This document shows positions 45,269 through 54,129 of a stretch of 64,000 nt of DNA, piece after piece. Made by a program: the position numbers and the translations under genes. The stretch is from positions 1-64,000 of the forward strand of contig JAEZDC010000072.1 of assembly GCA_023429825.1 (NCBI GenBank), given 5' to 3'. The notes beneath the pieces are model-generated. The model did not search any database, was not told where the DNA came from, and saw only the letters and a list, made by a program, of their open reading frames with translations. The stretch's first letter is position 1. Each line of letters begins with the position of its first letter. This DNA is from Bacteroidota bacterium (GTDB taxonomy: Bacteria > Bacteroidota > Bacteroidia > Chitinophagales > Chitinophagaceae).

Positions 45269-45574
45269 ACGAGGAACATCAAATTCATCTTTCGTTATGA
45301 ATTTAGATGTTTCTGATGTTAATAAAAGTTTTAATACAGAGGCTGGATCTTGGGTAGAATAAACCTTTCGTACAATTTCCCTTTTAAGTGTTTTTGCTTC
45401 ATCAGAACTCGGAAATGCCTCAGCTAAATAAATGTGACAAAATCTGTTTATTTGAAGACAGAGATTTGCAGTCCTGTGCGCAGTTCACATCAGTTTTTTC
45501 AGATGAATGATTATCGTATCCCTTGACTTGATATATCTAAGTATTTTAAGCAGGCATATAATTTATTATCGCTA

Positions 45575-46066
45575 TTATTCATTGATAAAAAATTCTTTGA
45601 ATTGCATAGTGTTTATCTCGCGGTTTATAATTCTACTACCGTATAATAAATGTTTGTTGACTAAATCTGATCCCATTTCCAGTTTTCTGATTGTAGCCGT
45701 ATCCCAAGATGCAATCAAATTCAGCAAAAGTTTAGGAAACACCTTAGATTTAGGAAACTGGAACTCGTTATTAGTTTGGCTATATGTATAAACAAGAGTG
45801 TCTCTGTTATTCCATAACGTTCCGTAATAGACTCCATCTTCCAAAACATATTGTTCTAGTAGGAATAAAGTATCGGTTTTATCATTCACCAACGGATGTA
45901 GGGATTTTTCGTGTAGCTTTTTTCTCACTTCATGAAAAGTTAAAGCCTTATAGGGACCTCCTTTATCATTTTGTAGCGTTGACAACTTTTTCGAGGTTGT
46001 CAAAAAAGAGCTACTACAACTCGTAATCAGAATTAGCAAGGCTCCTATCATTAATGTACGTTGCAT
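45575..46066 (-). CDS. Lipoprotein, possible immunity partner of the orphan RHS tip
   Basis: 163 residues from the ATG at 46066. The signal peptide with lipobox (MIGALLILITSC) makes it a lipoprotein. The rest (YKALTFHEVRKKLHEKSLHP, LVYTYSQTNNEF) matches no family I know. It starts 13 bp after the stop of the metallopeptidase tip on the same strand, the usual place of an immunity gene in polymorphic-toxin loci. The longer frame from 46159 overlaps the toxin and is not favoured. Confidence 0.6.
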   Translation of the reverse strand: MQRTLMIGALLILITSCSSSFLTTSKKLSTLQNDKGGPYKALTFHEVRKKLHEKSLHPLVNDKTDTLFLLEQYVLEDGVYYGTLWNNRDTLVYTYSQTNNEFQFPKSKVFPKLLLNLIASWDTATIRKLEMGSDLVNKHLLYGSRIINREINTMQFKEFFINE

Positions 46067-46079
46067 TTGGCCGGTTTTA

Positions 46080-46934
46080 TTATTTTTTATAATTAAAGGA
46101 AGCTTGTTTTCTTGGGACTTGTTTATACTCTCCCTTTCCATTCGTATTGATAGCTCCATTTGTTAAGACATACATACTTTGGTTTGTTCCTGTCCGAAGT
46201 ATCGGAGTATTATCATCCGGGTCATTATCTGAATTATATGCATAATGCGTACGTAATGGAATACCTTGTTCTGCTCGAAATAGATTCTCCTTATGCGTCG
46301 AAAAAATTTCACCAGAATAAATCGGATCGGTCTTAGTAATATCAGATGAAATCCAAATACCTCCATTAAATGTTCCTTTCCAATGATCTTCTGTATGGGC
46401 TAGCTCATGCCCCAAACCGATAAATGCTGACCTTGTTTTGCCGCCACCTTGTTGCGGAATGTTGTTTCCTAGATTGTTTGGATTCCATAATACCCCGCTA
46501 GGGCCTCCATTATTGCCGCCCGATGAGCTGGCGATAGTCACGGTGTTTTTATGGCCCATCAAAAAATCAATGGTTGCTGCTCCTTCGGGACCAAGATGTA
46601 ATCTGCCTAAAGCTTCGCTTACTGCTCCCAAGAAAGGACTAATGGCTTTAGTATCGGATACATAATTACCACACTCATCATAAAAACCAAGTCCGTCTTC
46701 ACGCTTATCATAATAATATACGCTCTCGGTATATGTCTTATCTCCGCTAGGTAAGGTAACCATAGTGCGTACAATTACTTTAATACTATCACCGTTTATA
46801 TCAACATTACTAATTGGGTTGTTTGCCGTATACTGATATGGATTTAACTGGACGTACTTGTCTGCATATCGATCTTCCTTCTCCGCAATGTCTCTTTTCC
46901 CAGCCTTGTGCGCTAGCCAAAGGACATTGCGGTT
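46080..46934 (-). CDS. Orphan RHS C-terminal tip with a zinc metallopeptidase toxin domain (5'-truncated)
   Basis: The open frame runs from 46934; the first ATG is at 46763, inside the protein. Before that ATG lies DKYVQLNPYQYTANNPISNV, the end of an RHS repeat-associated core, preceded by residues read out of a REP palindrome. The toxin part has the zinc motif HELAHTED (His119, Glu120, His123, counted from 46763), as in M91/NleD-like effector peptidases. The rest of an RHS protein is missing, so this is a displaced tip that could recombine onto an intact rhs gene. Confidence 0.72.
   Translation of the reverse strand, partial: NRNVLWLAHKAGKRDIAEKEDRYADKYVQLNPYQYTANNPISNVDINGDSIKVIVRTMVTLPSGDKTYTESVYYYDKREDGLGFYDECGNYVSDTKAISPFLGAVSEALGRLHLGPEGAATIDFLMGHKNTVTIASSSGGNNGGPSGVLWNPNNLGNNIPQQGGGKTRSAFIGLGHELAHTEDHWKGTFNGGIWISSDITKTDPIYSGEIFSTHKENLFRAEQGIPLRTHYAYNSDNDPDDNTPILRTGTNQSMYVLTNGAINTNGKGEYKQVPRKQASFNYKK
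46883..46932 (-). repeat. REP palindrome, copy 1
   Basis: CCGCAATGTC and its complement GACATTGCGG bound a 30-base variable loop. It lies at the truncated start of the orphan RHS tip. Confidence 0.75.
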
Positions 46935-47027
46935 TCATAACTGCCCAGTCAAATCAATATCCTCCAGTTCCATAAAACTCGTGACAGTATAAATCCCTTG
47001 CGCTCCGGTGATATAAAACTTCCTTCT

Positions 47028-47077
47028 CCGCAATGTCTCTTTTCCCAGCCTTGTGCGCTAGCCAAAGGACATTGCGG
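47028..47077 (-). repeat. REP palindrome, copy 2
   Basis: Same ends as copy 1 and almost the same loop. It ends just before the transposase stop (47080). Confidence 0.75.
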
Positions 47078-47079
47078 TT

Positions 47080-47715
47080 TCATAACCGCCCCGTCAAATC
47101 AATATCCTCCAGTTCCATAAAACTCGTGACAGTATAAATGCCTTGCGCTCCGGTGATATAAAACTTAGCAGAGCTATGCTCATACATCTCCGGCAATTCC
47201 ACTAACCCGTTTCCTTTGCATGGGTTCCAATGCATGTAATCTAATTTCTGCTCTATAAATTTAGTCGATCTGCATTCTTTCCAGTCAAATGAAGTCTCGA
47301 ATACTTTATGCAACTTGTTTTCTTTACGCTCTGTATCATTTACAGACCGGGATAGTTCATCGAGAACCAAATGCCTGTTTTGATCCTGGAAACGCTTCAC
47401 CAACTCATAAGCCATGAACCGCTTACCATTTGCTACGATACTGTTGATCGACTTGCCTGTATCGCTGAAAGCGATCATTGCATGTACATGCTCCGGCATT
47501 ATCACATAGCCTATAATATAATGCTTGTTCCGTCTTAGGTGATCAAACCATTTATATACGATATCATAAGCATTACACAGTTTGAATAGGGGCAACCAGT
47601 TGGTGCATGTGAACGTGATGAAATAAACTCCATCTTTATCAGCGATGGCTCTTCTTACGGGCATAGGGGCTTTTTGCAAAGATTGAAAATAGTGCACTAA
47701 AACCGCAATGTCCAC
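47080..47715 (-). CDS. REP-associated tyrosine transposase (Y1/IS200-like RAYT)
   Basis: 211 residues. An HUH-type single-strand transposase: the metal-binding HxH is in VIMPEHVHAMIAF, and the catalytic tyrosine is likely in KLDYMHWNPCKGNG. The N-terminus has the VYFITFTCTNWLPLF strand of the family. It is flanked by inverted REP palindromes (47028-47077 and 47703-47749), as is usual for RAYT genes that move or amplify REPs. The C-terminal end is duplicated downstream. Confidence 0.88.
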   Translation of the reverse strand: MDIAVLVHYFQSLQKAPMPVRRAIADKDGVYFITFTCTNWLPLFKLCNAYDIVYKWFDHLRRNKHYIIGYVIMPEHVHAMIAFSDTGKSINSIVANGKRFMAYELVKRFQDQNRHLVLDELSRSVNDTERKENKLHKVFETSFDWKECRSTKFIEQKLDYMHWNPCKGNGLVELPEMYEHSSAKFYITGAQGIYTVTSFMELEDIDLTGRL

Positions 47716-47749
47716 CTACACACTTTGCCTATGCAGTGAGACATTGCGG
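47703..47749 (+). repeat. REP palindrome, copy 3
   Basis: CCGCAATGTC (47703-47712) and GACATTGCGG (47740-47749), inverted relative to copies 1 and 2. It overlaps the start of the transposase gene. Confidence 0.75.
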
Positions 47750-47885
47750 AGAAGTAAGAAAATATATTAATTAAATAGAAAAGTGATATCGCTATATTCT
47801 TCGTTCTGTTGATCATCTTTTTGGTTCTACTTTAGGAATGTTTTGAGAATATTTTATTGGACTAAGAGTTAGCTTGCGCTCTTCG

Positions 47886-48121
47886 GATGTTTAATAAAAG
47901 CCAGACTCTGTCTGGAGTTTGAAAAAGAAAAGTTACCCATCTATTCAATAGCTCCTTAAAGTAAGTAGCTGAATATTTGTTTTCTTTCAGCAACACAAAT
48001 TTATAAGAGACCCATATACATTTCCATTTCACTCTTCCGTACAACTTTAAAGGCAGTCCGAAGACTGCCTCTTAGTTAACATCCAAAGAGCGGCTATTCG
48101 CTAACTTTTTGGATAGCCTAG
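47886..48121. repeat. 235-bp direct repeat, copy 1
   Basis: Nearly identical to 48670-48903, with scattered substitutions and one-base indels. It contains CCAGAC/GTCTGG and GCAGTC/GACTGC hairpins. The indels argue against a shared coding frame. Confidence 0.75.
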
Positions 48122-48127
48122 ACAATA

Positions 48128-48469
48128 TTAGGCTACAAAACACATTATTAAGAAGGAAGCAAAAGATACAAGTATGTAAAACCAACTCCAAAAATTAATA
48201 CTGTTGAAATTCACAGTCCGTACAAATTTTTTAAACTCCTTTTTATACTTATCTTTTCTTAAAAAGATAAAATGGTTTATTGCAAATATGATTATCCCTA
48301 GAATTAATCCACGAAGGGGGGAATAATTAACATGTTGCTCACCTAAGATGACCTCCCTTAAGAATATTTCTCCTGTAAAACAGTTTAAAACAACCAAAAA
48401 GGTACTTGTAAGCACAGCCGTATATTCTGGAGTATTATCTAACCCCAAGTTTGAAGCCCAGCGATACAA
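48128..48469 (-). CDS. Small membrane protein between the RHS repeats
   Basis: 113 residues with three hydrophobic segments (about 17-35, 52-70 and 92-112) and a basic loop (RKDKYKKEFKKF). No family is recognised. It lies downstream of the rhs/ankyrin pair and between the two copies of the direct repeat, so it may be an immunity gene left over from an earlier toxin tip. That is only a guess from position. Confidence 0.5.
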   Translation of the reverse strand: MYRWASNLGLDNTPEYTAVLTSTFLVVLNCFTGEIFLREVILGEQHVNYSPLRGLILGIIIFAINHFIFLRKDKYKKEFKKFVRTVNFNSINFWSWFYILVSFASFLIMCFVA

Positions 48470-48515
48470 ATTATAAAAAAAAACTTATAATATTTCATGA
48501 TTTACAAAATTAAAA

Positions 48516-48560
48516 CCGCAATGTCCGCTTCCGCACTGCCTATGCAGTGAGACATTGCGG
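48516..48560 (+). repeat. REP palindrome, copy 4
   Basis: Same ends as copy 3; its loop shares CTATGCAGTGA with copy 3. It is not next to a transposase gene. Confidence 0.75.
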
Positions 48561-48631
48561 AGAAGTAAACTCTTCGGATAGCTGGGGGGCATTATTAAAT
48601 GTAAAGATTAATCAGCTTCACTTATAACCAA

Positions 48632-48662
48632 CCACGGGGTCGGCTTGAGCCAGACCCCGTGG
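48632..48662. other. Strong hairpin downstream of the rhs locus
   Basis: CCACGGGGTC (48632-48641) pairs with GACCCCGTGG (48653-48662), and GGCT/AGCC extends the stem inward. Part of it recurs at 48903-48930. It has no T-run. Confidence 0.6.
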
Positions 48663-48669
48663 CGACAGA

Positions 48670-48903
48670 GATGTTTAATAAAAGCCAGACTCTGTCTGGA
48701 GTTTGAAAAAGAAAAGTTACCAATCTATTCATAGTTCCTTAAGGTAAAGTAGCTGAATATTTGTTTTCTTTCAGCAACACAATTTATAAGAGCCCATATA
48801 CATCTCCATTTCACTCTTCCGTACAACTTTGAAGACAGTCCGAAGACTGCCTCTTATTTAATATCCAAAGAGCCGCAATTCGCTAACTCTTTGGATAGCC
48901 TAG
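48670..48903. repeat. 235-bp direct repeat, copy 2
   Basis: See the copy at 47886-48121. This copy ends 40 bp from the stop of the ankyrin gene. Confidence 0.75.
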
Positions 48904-48942
48904 TCGGCTAAGCCAGACCCCGTTGCGACAGAAAAATTTACT

Positions 48943-49740
48943 TTATCTTTTTCTTTTTTGTTTAAGAAATCTTAAGATCTCTTCACGGTCCTTTTTATAT
49001 TCTTTGCCTTCGAACGTTTTTTCATTTAAAATGTCTGTTATAGTAAGTTTAGCTTCCTTCTTCAATCCCTTATTTCGAATAACACAATAATTCGGAATAG
49101 GCAGCTGCACTTCCATCAAAAGATATTTTAGTATATCGAGATTGGGGAGCGATGCATTAACTAAGGATTTTTCGCCATTACTAGGGTATCGAAAAGGATC
49201 TGCACCACTATTAATTAGCAATCGAACGGCTTGCAAATTGCCATAACGGCATACAAGTTCAAGAGGTGAGCTTTTAAACATTTTTTTTCTTCCGAATTGA
49301 TCTAAACTGCTATCGACAAAACTACTGTTCAAATCAGCTCCATGACGTATTAAATGCTGTAAGATTTCGTTTCCATGGGCAATACTTGAAGCGAATCTGC
49401 AAGCATATAAAAAAGGACTTAAGTTAGAACTATCTGCTTTTTGGTTGGCGTCTGCACCTAACCGAAGTAGATTTTTTACTGCCTGCAGTTTTCCCGTTAT
49501 TACTGCAAAAGATAATAGCGAATGGCCGAATCGTTTTTCTTGAAAAGATAATAACTCTGGGTTCTTTCTGATCGCCTGTGATACCTTGATAGTATCTTCA
49601 TCTTGCACTGCTTTTGCCACTTCAAAAGCCGGGGTACTTTCAAATTGCCGCACATCAAATGCGTTCACCTGCTTACTTTGACAGTAGCTCATTGTATAAG
49701 TTAGAATAAAAATTAACCAGAAAAATTTTAGGTTTCTCAT
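48943..49740 (-). CDS. Exported ankyrin-repeat protein, probable immunity protein
   Basis: 265 residues with a signal peptide (about 1-20, ending SYCQ). Three to four ankyrin repeats are visible: GHSLLSFAVITGKLQAVKNLLRLGADANQK, SPFLYACRFAS...EILQHLIRHGADLN, and SPLELVCRYGNLQAVRLLINSGADPF. Its ATG overlaps the rhs stop (ATGA), so translation is coupled to the toxin. Periplasmic location and coupling fit an immunity protein against the lipase tip; ankyrin proteins serve that role in other polymorphic-toxin systems. Confidence 0.8.
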   Translation of the reverse strand: MRNLKFFWLIFILTYTMSYCQSKQVNAFDVRQFESTPAFEVAKAVQDEDTIKVSQAIRKNPELLSFQEKRFGHSLLSFAVITGKLQAVKNLLRLGADANQKADSSNLSPFLYACRFASSIAHGNEILQHLIRHGADLNSSFVDSSLDQFGRKKMFKSSPLELVCRYGNLQAVRLLINSGADPFRYPSNGEKSLVNASLPNLDILKYLLMEVQLPIPNYCVIRNKGLKKEAKLTITDILNEKTFEGKEYKKDREEILRFLKQKRKR

Positions 49741-52700
49741 TTGATAGAACTTGCTTTTAATGCATTGATCACCGAAGAAATTAAGTGTGCAATTATAGCA
49801 CCGTCAAACACTCCATGGCTCTGTATTTGAGAAAAACTACCAATATATCTGTCTCTTCCAACATGCACGAACGCTCCGGTGACCGATGCTAATCTTTGAC
49901 TCAAATCTAAGATTTCTCCCCTAACGATATAATTTGTAATATTTCCCTTTGAAATATTTAAGCCATGAAAGTCGATTGTCTTTTGGGAGATCCAGGCTGG
50001 ATTAAAGGTAATTGCTGCCCCCCCCGTTTTTAACGCAGCGGCGATTGCTAAACCACCTCCCAACGAATGTCCGACAAATGTTAGATTAGCTGCACCGATT
50101 TCAATCATTAACGTACTTGCATTATGAATTGCAGTTGAATATTGAGCAGACAAACCAAAAGCTTGCGCGACATCTTCCCAACCGTCTTTTCTATCAACTG
50201 TTCCTGCAAATGCATAAGCGTATTTTTTTTCACCATTTATTTCTTTTGAATAAAGGGCTGATTTAAATCCTGTTTCATCCTGAAGGCCTATTCCAAAACT
50301 TTCATCGCTTAAGGACCAGCCACCTATTAGCTCTCCTTCTCCATATACATTTTGTGCCATCATCGCAGCTTCTAAGGCCGTCGGCCCTCCTGATGCGCTC
50401 CATCCAAACGAAGCTTCGCTGCCCGAGCCTCCAAACATTTGCATTAATTCGGACAACATACCGTCCCACATGGCCGAATTTAGACCTCGTTCATTACTCC
50501 AGTCATGGCGATATTGGCCGGCATTAGCCGCGGGATTATAGACGGGTGACCTCTCAGCTTCAAAAACTTGAGCTTTCATTCCGTCCGGATCTATAAACCG
50601 CATCGGATTATCATAGGCATAATTGAAAGCACTCCACCTTCTGCTTTGTTCTGCCAGCGGATCAATCACCATCCACCTTCCAACCTGCCCATCATACATC
50701 CTCGCCCCATAATCCATCCACTCCAACCCGCTACCATCTGCAAATTCTTCACACTGCGTTTCTTTACCGTTGTACTTTAATTTGTTTGATCTTATGTTCG
50801 GTGTAACTGCTCTACTACTAATCCCCGCCATTGCCAATCCAAACGGGTAGTAATGTGTCTCCTCTAGCAACGGCCCCCTCGTATGCTCCACATGAAAATC
50901 ATCGAAGTATACAGGCACCTCATCACTGGCGTTACTGAGGTAAATAAAAATGTATCCGTTTTTAGTGATTTCGATTTCGCTTCCGCCGTTTGCCTGTAGA
51001 AGTTCAGTATCAGGCTCATCATCAGTCACTGAAACATATCCTGCCGATCCGGAAATATAGTTTAGCTGTTTATCATCAAACATCACCCAATTAAGTCCGG
51101 CGTTAATGAATCCCGTAGTGTTGTGCTGTTCTTCATAAATCGCTTTTATCGTTGATACCATCTCGTCGAAAGCAGAAGAACCATTTGTTATCTGCCGTTT
51201 ATTCCCAAATGAACCGATTCCATCTCCCATAAGGTTATGAAGCATTTCTTCAAACACATCCTTATCGAAAACGGATGCTTCTGTTTCCCTGCCTCGATGA
51301 TGAAAGCTTTTTACAGAAGCAGTGATCTTGTCACCTGCCATTACTTTCAACAATAGTCCTGTTCCCAATGGTGTATTATGTCCCAGCTTTTGCACTTTTT
51401 CATTGCCAGGGTCACTGTCAAAAGCTGAAGGCTTGTTAACAAGATTATGCAGGCTCGAGAATAATGCGTTTTCAGAGGTATTATTGGCATCCTCCATTGA
51501 AGCATGGTATGTGTCTTTCGGCGCATCATCTGTTAATACCATTCGCACATTGCCCAAATGGTCTTTCACGAAATAATCGAACTTCACATCGCCGCCTGCA
51601 ACAATTCTGGCTCTCCCTTCTTCATGGCTGATGAACTGTAAAGTATCGTTCATGTATTCAAAGCCCGCTATATACAGCGTTGTAGTAACCGTACTTCCTT
51701 CTGTTACTTTCTTTTTTAATTTAATACCATTCGCATCGTAAGTGTATTTGATATTTCCTTTACTCGTTACCACAATACTATCTGTGAGATTGAGGTGATT
51801 GTAAATGATAGAACTGATGGCTTTATTTTGATCAAGGGTGAGATTTCCATTTGAATCATAGTTATAATCATCATTGGTATTACTTCCATTCGTAAAGTCG
51901 CCCAACTGGTTATTACCCGTTACGGCATCCGTTACACGCATTAAATAGTTAGAATTGGATGCATACAAATAAGTGAGGCTATCGATGATGCTGCTACTGC
52001 TTACCTTCAATCCTTTTTGCGTTAGTTTCGTGATATTGCCATTAGCATCATAATTCAAAGTACTCAACGAGAAATCGATACCCGCAGATTTATCAAAAGC
52101 ACTGCCAGTGTATTGGTTAAAATCAGCTTTCGTTAAACGGTTAGCCAAGTCATAAGCGAAGTCGTACTTCCGCTTGTCGCCATCGCCTTTGCTCTTCCAG
52201 GTTGTACCTGTAATATTACCGTCAAGCATCGCAGCTGCATACGATTGTCCAGAAATGATATTGGAAGTATTGTTATAGGCCAACTCGTAACCGAACCAAT
52301 GATCGTTATCAGAATCGTTTATATATCCGCGGTTAACCCCCAGCAACCAGCCCCTGATATTATATTCATAAGTGAACGATTCAAGGGGTGCCCCTGAATA
52401 ATAAGGCGCAATATCTTTTCCCTGTAATTGCCCCAGGCTGTTATACTCATGTTCGCTGATGACACGCTCAGTACTGCTATTGATCTTCTTCGCAACTGAT
52501 AATATTCTTCCTGCATGATCATAGGTGTACTTAGTTAATACTTTATGGGTTTGCGAATTAGAGCCCGCTTTCTGGTGCTCTACATGTGAACGCAAGACCT
52601 TACCAGAAAAATCAAACTGCGATGTAACTACATCTGTGCCTCCGGAAATATTTGTTTGCTTAGCCTGGATGATCCTCCCGTACTGATCGTAAACTGGCAG

Positions 52701-54113
52701 AGTGTATAAAAAATTATTGGTTCCCAGAATTCTAGTTTTGGTACCCGTTACAGATCCCCTTATTCTATCCGATTGTGTTATCTGTTGAACATATTCAGGA
52801 TAGGCATTGTAAGTGGTATAAAAATTACTGCTGGTGATATTAGTTGTAATCAAACTACCGGTAAATGGATTACCATTTGAACTCAGCCAGCTGTAATCAT
52901 CATAGAAGGTTTCGGATAGTTGCGTAGGTCCGCTATAGGAACCAACCCATAACGGATTCGCATTTACATAAATTTGACACTGGTCTCTGCCTTCATCAGG
53001 AAACCATAAAAATTTTTGCACAGGCCTATCTAAATCATCGTAGTTCGTACATACATAACCGATGTCATTACTGTTCATATATTGATCCTGGAACATCACC
53101 AACCTATTTCTTTTGTCGTATACCATTTGTTGCAGCCCCGCTCCAGGAATACCTTTTACGATGAGCCTGTTCAAATCATCATAGAAATATCTGTAACAAA
53201 GCCCAGTTGCAATGGAACTATTACCGCTCAGATTCCAGCTCACCGAATTTAATTTTTCCACTGCCAAAGGCGGTAACACAAACCTCAGATTTCCTGCCTC
53301 GTCGTACACATAATAAGTACATAGCCATCCTACATGCGCAGTTCCCGGAGATGCACCCAGTTGCACTTTAGTCAATATCAATTTTCCTTCTTCATTTTTA
53401 TAGGTTAGGGTCTTTGCATTTTTTTCATCAGTGATCTCTTCCACTATTAAACTTCCCGCAGCATATATATAACCGGTAGATGGCAGATCATATTCCGAGG
53501 TGATGGCAATCGTCCATAGTCTTACGCTGTCATTGGCTGTATTGGCACGTTGTGTTACTGACCTGCCAACATTAGCCCCGGTCCAGCTATTTCCCGGTGC
53601 AGTGGTTTTCAACACGCGTTGTAGTGGTGACGCATCATATGCAGTCTGACTATAAATAGTATTTTCTGAAGGAAATAAACCCCTGTAAAAAGCTGAGTCC
53701 TGCAACAAGGCATAGGTTTTAAACTTTCCATCGTTGTAGTTGGAGGCTGTTTGAATGTACGGCATGTATTGCATCGTTGGCCTGCCAAACCAATCATACA
53801 CAACCGGCGTTACCATGTCTTTTTTATCAGGAGATATCTGCCGGGCCACGGTCTGAATTGTTCGACCGAGATAGTCAAAATATTCTGTAGCTACAGATAC
53901 ATTTTCAACGAGCCCCGAGATCCTAACATCCGAGGTATCTTGAGTAGGGCGCAATGGCACCAGCACCCGTTTATAATTCTTTGCCGGTTGCGGATTGTAG
54001 CTTTGCACCAATGTGGGAGGCGCCTGAGCGCTACCGGAATCCTCGATCGGAAATTGTGCCCGGGCTGTTACTCCAAGGCTGCCCAAGATCAATAATAATA
54101 TTAGCTTTCTCAT
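49737..54113 (-). CDS. RHS repeat protein with a C-terminal class 3 lipase toxin tip
   Basis: 1458 residues with a signal peptide (about 1-19). Many YD-type RHS repeats (YDWFGRP, YDDLNRLIVKG, YDQYGRI, YDHAGRI) should form a hollow shell. The RHS core is at about 1134-1180: YGARMYDGQVGRWMVIDPLAE...FNYAYDNPMRFIDPDGM. The variable tip follows, with a lipase-3 fold and nucleophile motif VGHSLGGGLAIAAAL near 1345, preceded by AFAGTVDRKDGWEDV. It is thus a polymorphic toxin expected to attack lipids. The ankyrin gene overlaps its stop by four bases. Confidence 0.92.
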   Translation of the reverse strand: MRKLILLLILGSLGVTARAQFPIEDSGSAQAPPTLVQSYNPQPAKNYKRVLVPLRPTQDTSDVRISGLVENVSVATEYFDYLGRTIQTVARQISPDKKDMVTPVVYDWFGRPTMQYMPYIQTASNYNDGKFKTYALLQDSAFYRGLFPSENTIYSQTAYDASPLQRVLKTTAPGNSWTGANVGRSVTQRANTANDSVRLWTIAITSEYDLPSTGYIYAAGSLIVEEITDEKNAKTLTYKNEEGKLILTKVQLGASPGTAHVGWLCTYYVYDEAGNLRFVLPPLAVEKLNSVSWNLSGNSSIATGLCYRYFYDDLNRLIVKGIPGAGLQQMVYDKRNRLVMFQDQYMNSNDIGYVCTNYDDLDRPVQKFLWFPDEGRDQCQIYVNANPLWVGSYSGPTQLSETFYDDYSWLSSNGNPFTGSLITTNITSSNFYTTYNAYPEYVQQITQSDRIRGSVTGTKTRILGTNNFLYTLPVYDQYGRIIQAKQTNISGGTDVVTSQFDFSGKVLRSHVEHQKAGSNSQTHKVLTKYTYDHAGRILSVAKKINSSTERVISEHEYNSLGQLQGKDIAPYYSGAPLESFTYEYNIRGWLLGVNRGYINDSDNDHWFGYELAYNNTSNIISGQSYAAAMLDGNITGTTWKSKGDGDKRKYDFAYDLANRLTKADFNQYTGSAFDKSAGIDFSLSTLNYDANGNITKLTQKGLKVSSSSIIDSLTYLYASNSNYLMRVTDAVTGNNQLGDFTNGSNTNDDYNYDSNGNLTLDQNKAISSIIYNHLNLTDSIVVTSKGNIKYTYDANGIKLKKKVTEGSTVTTTLYIAGFEYMNDTLQFISHEEGRARIVAGGDVKFDYFVKDHLGNVRMVLTDDAPKDTYHASMEDANNTSENALFSSLHNLVNKPSAFDSDPGNEKVQKLGHNTPLGTGLLLKVMAGDKITASVKSFHHRGRETEASVFDKDVFEEMLHNLMGDGIGSFGNKRQITNGSSAFDEMVSTIKAIYEEQHNTTGFINAGLNWVMFDDKQLNYISGSAGYVSVTDDEPDTELLQANGGSEIEITKNGYIFIYLSNASDEVPVYFDDFHVEHTRGPLLEETHYYPFGLAMAGISSRAVTPNIRSNKLKYNGKETQCEEFADGSGLEWMDYGARMYDGQVGRWMVIDPLAEQSRRWSAFNYAYDNPMRFIDPDGMKAQVFEAERSPVYNPAANAGQYRHDWSNERGLNSAMWDGMLSELMQMFGGSGSEASFGWSASGGPTALEAAMMAQNVYGEGELIGGWSLSDESFGIGLQDETGFKSALYSKEINGEKKYAYAFAGTVDRKDGWEDVAQAFGLSAQYSTAIHNASTLMIEIGAANLTFVGHSLGGGLAIAAALKTGGAAITFNPAWISQKTIDFHGLNISKGNITNYIVRGEILDLSQRLASVTGAFVHVGRDRYIGSFSQIQSHGVFDGAIIAHLISSVINALKASSIK

Positions 54114-54129
54114 ATGCTGAGTGTTTTTG

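Larger units (their letters stand above)
46876..47165. repeat. Tandem 145-bp duplication of the RAYT 3' end and its REP
   Basis: 46876-47020 is repeated at 47021-47165 with about three differences. The unit contains the last codons of the transposase gene plus one REP palindrome. Confidence 0.8.

Noticed and set aside
47862..48044. 60-residue frame on the minus strand
   Set aside because: It lies in a direct repeat whose second copy has indels breaking the frame, so it is unlikely to be coding.
53751..54095. 114-residue plus-strand frame inside the rhs gene
   Set aside because: Antisense shadow of a well-supported coding sequence.
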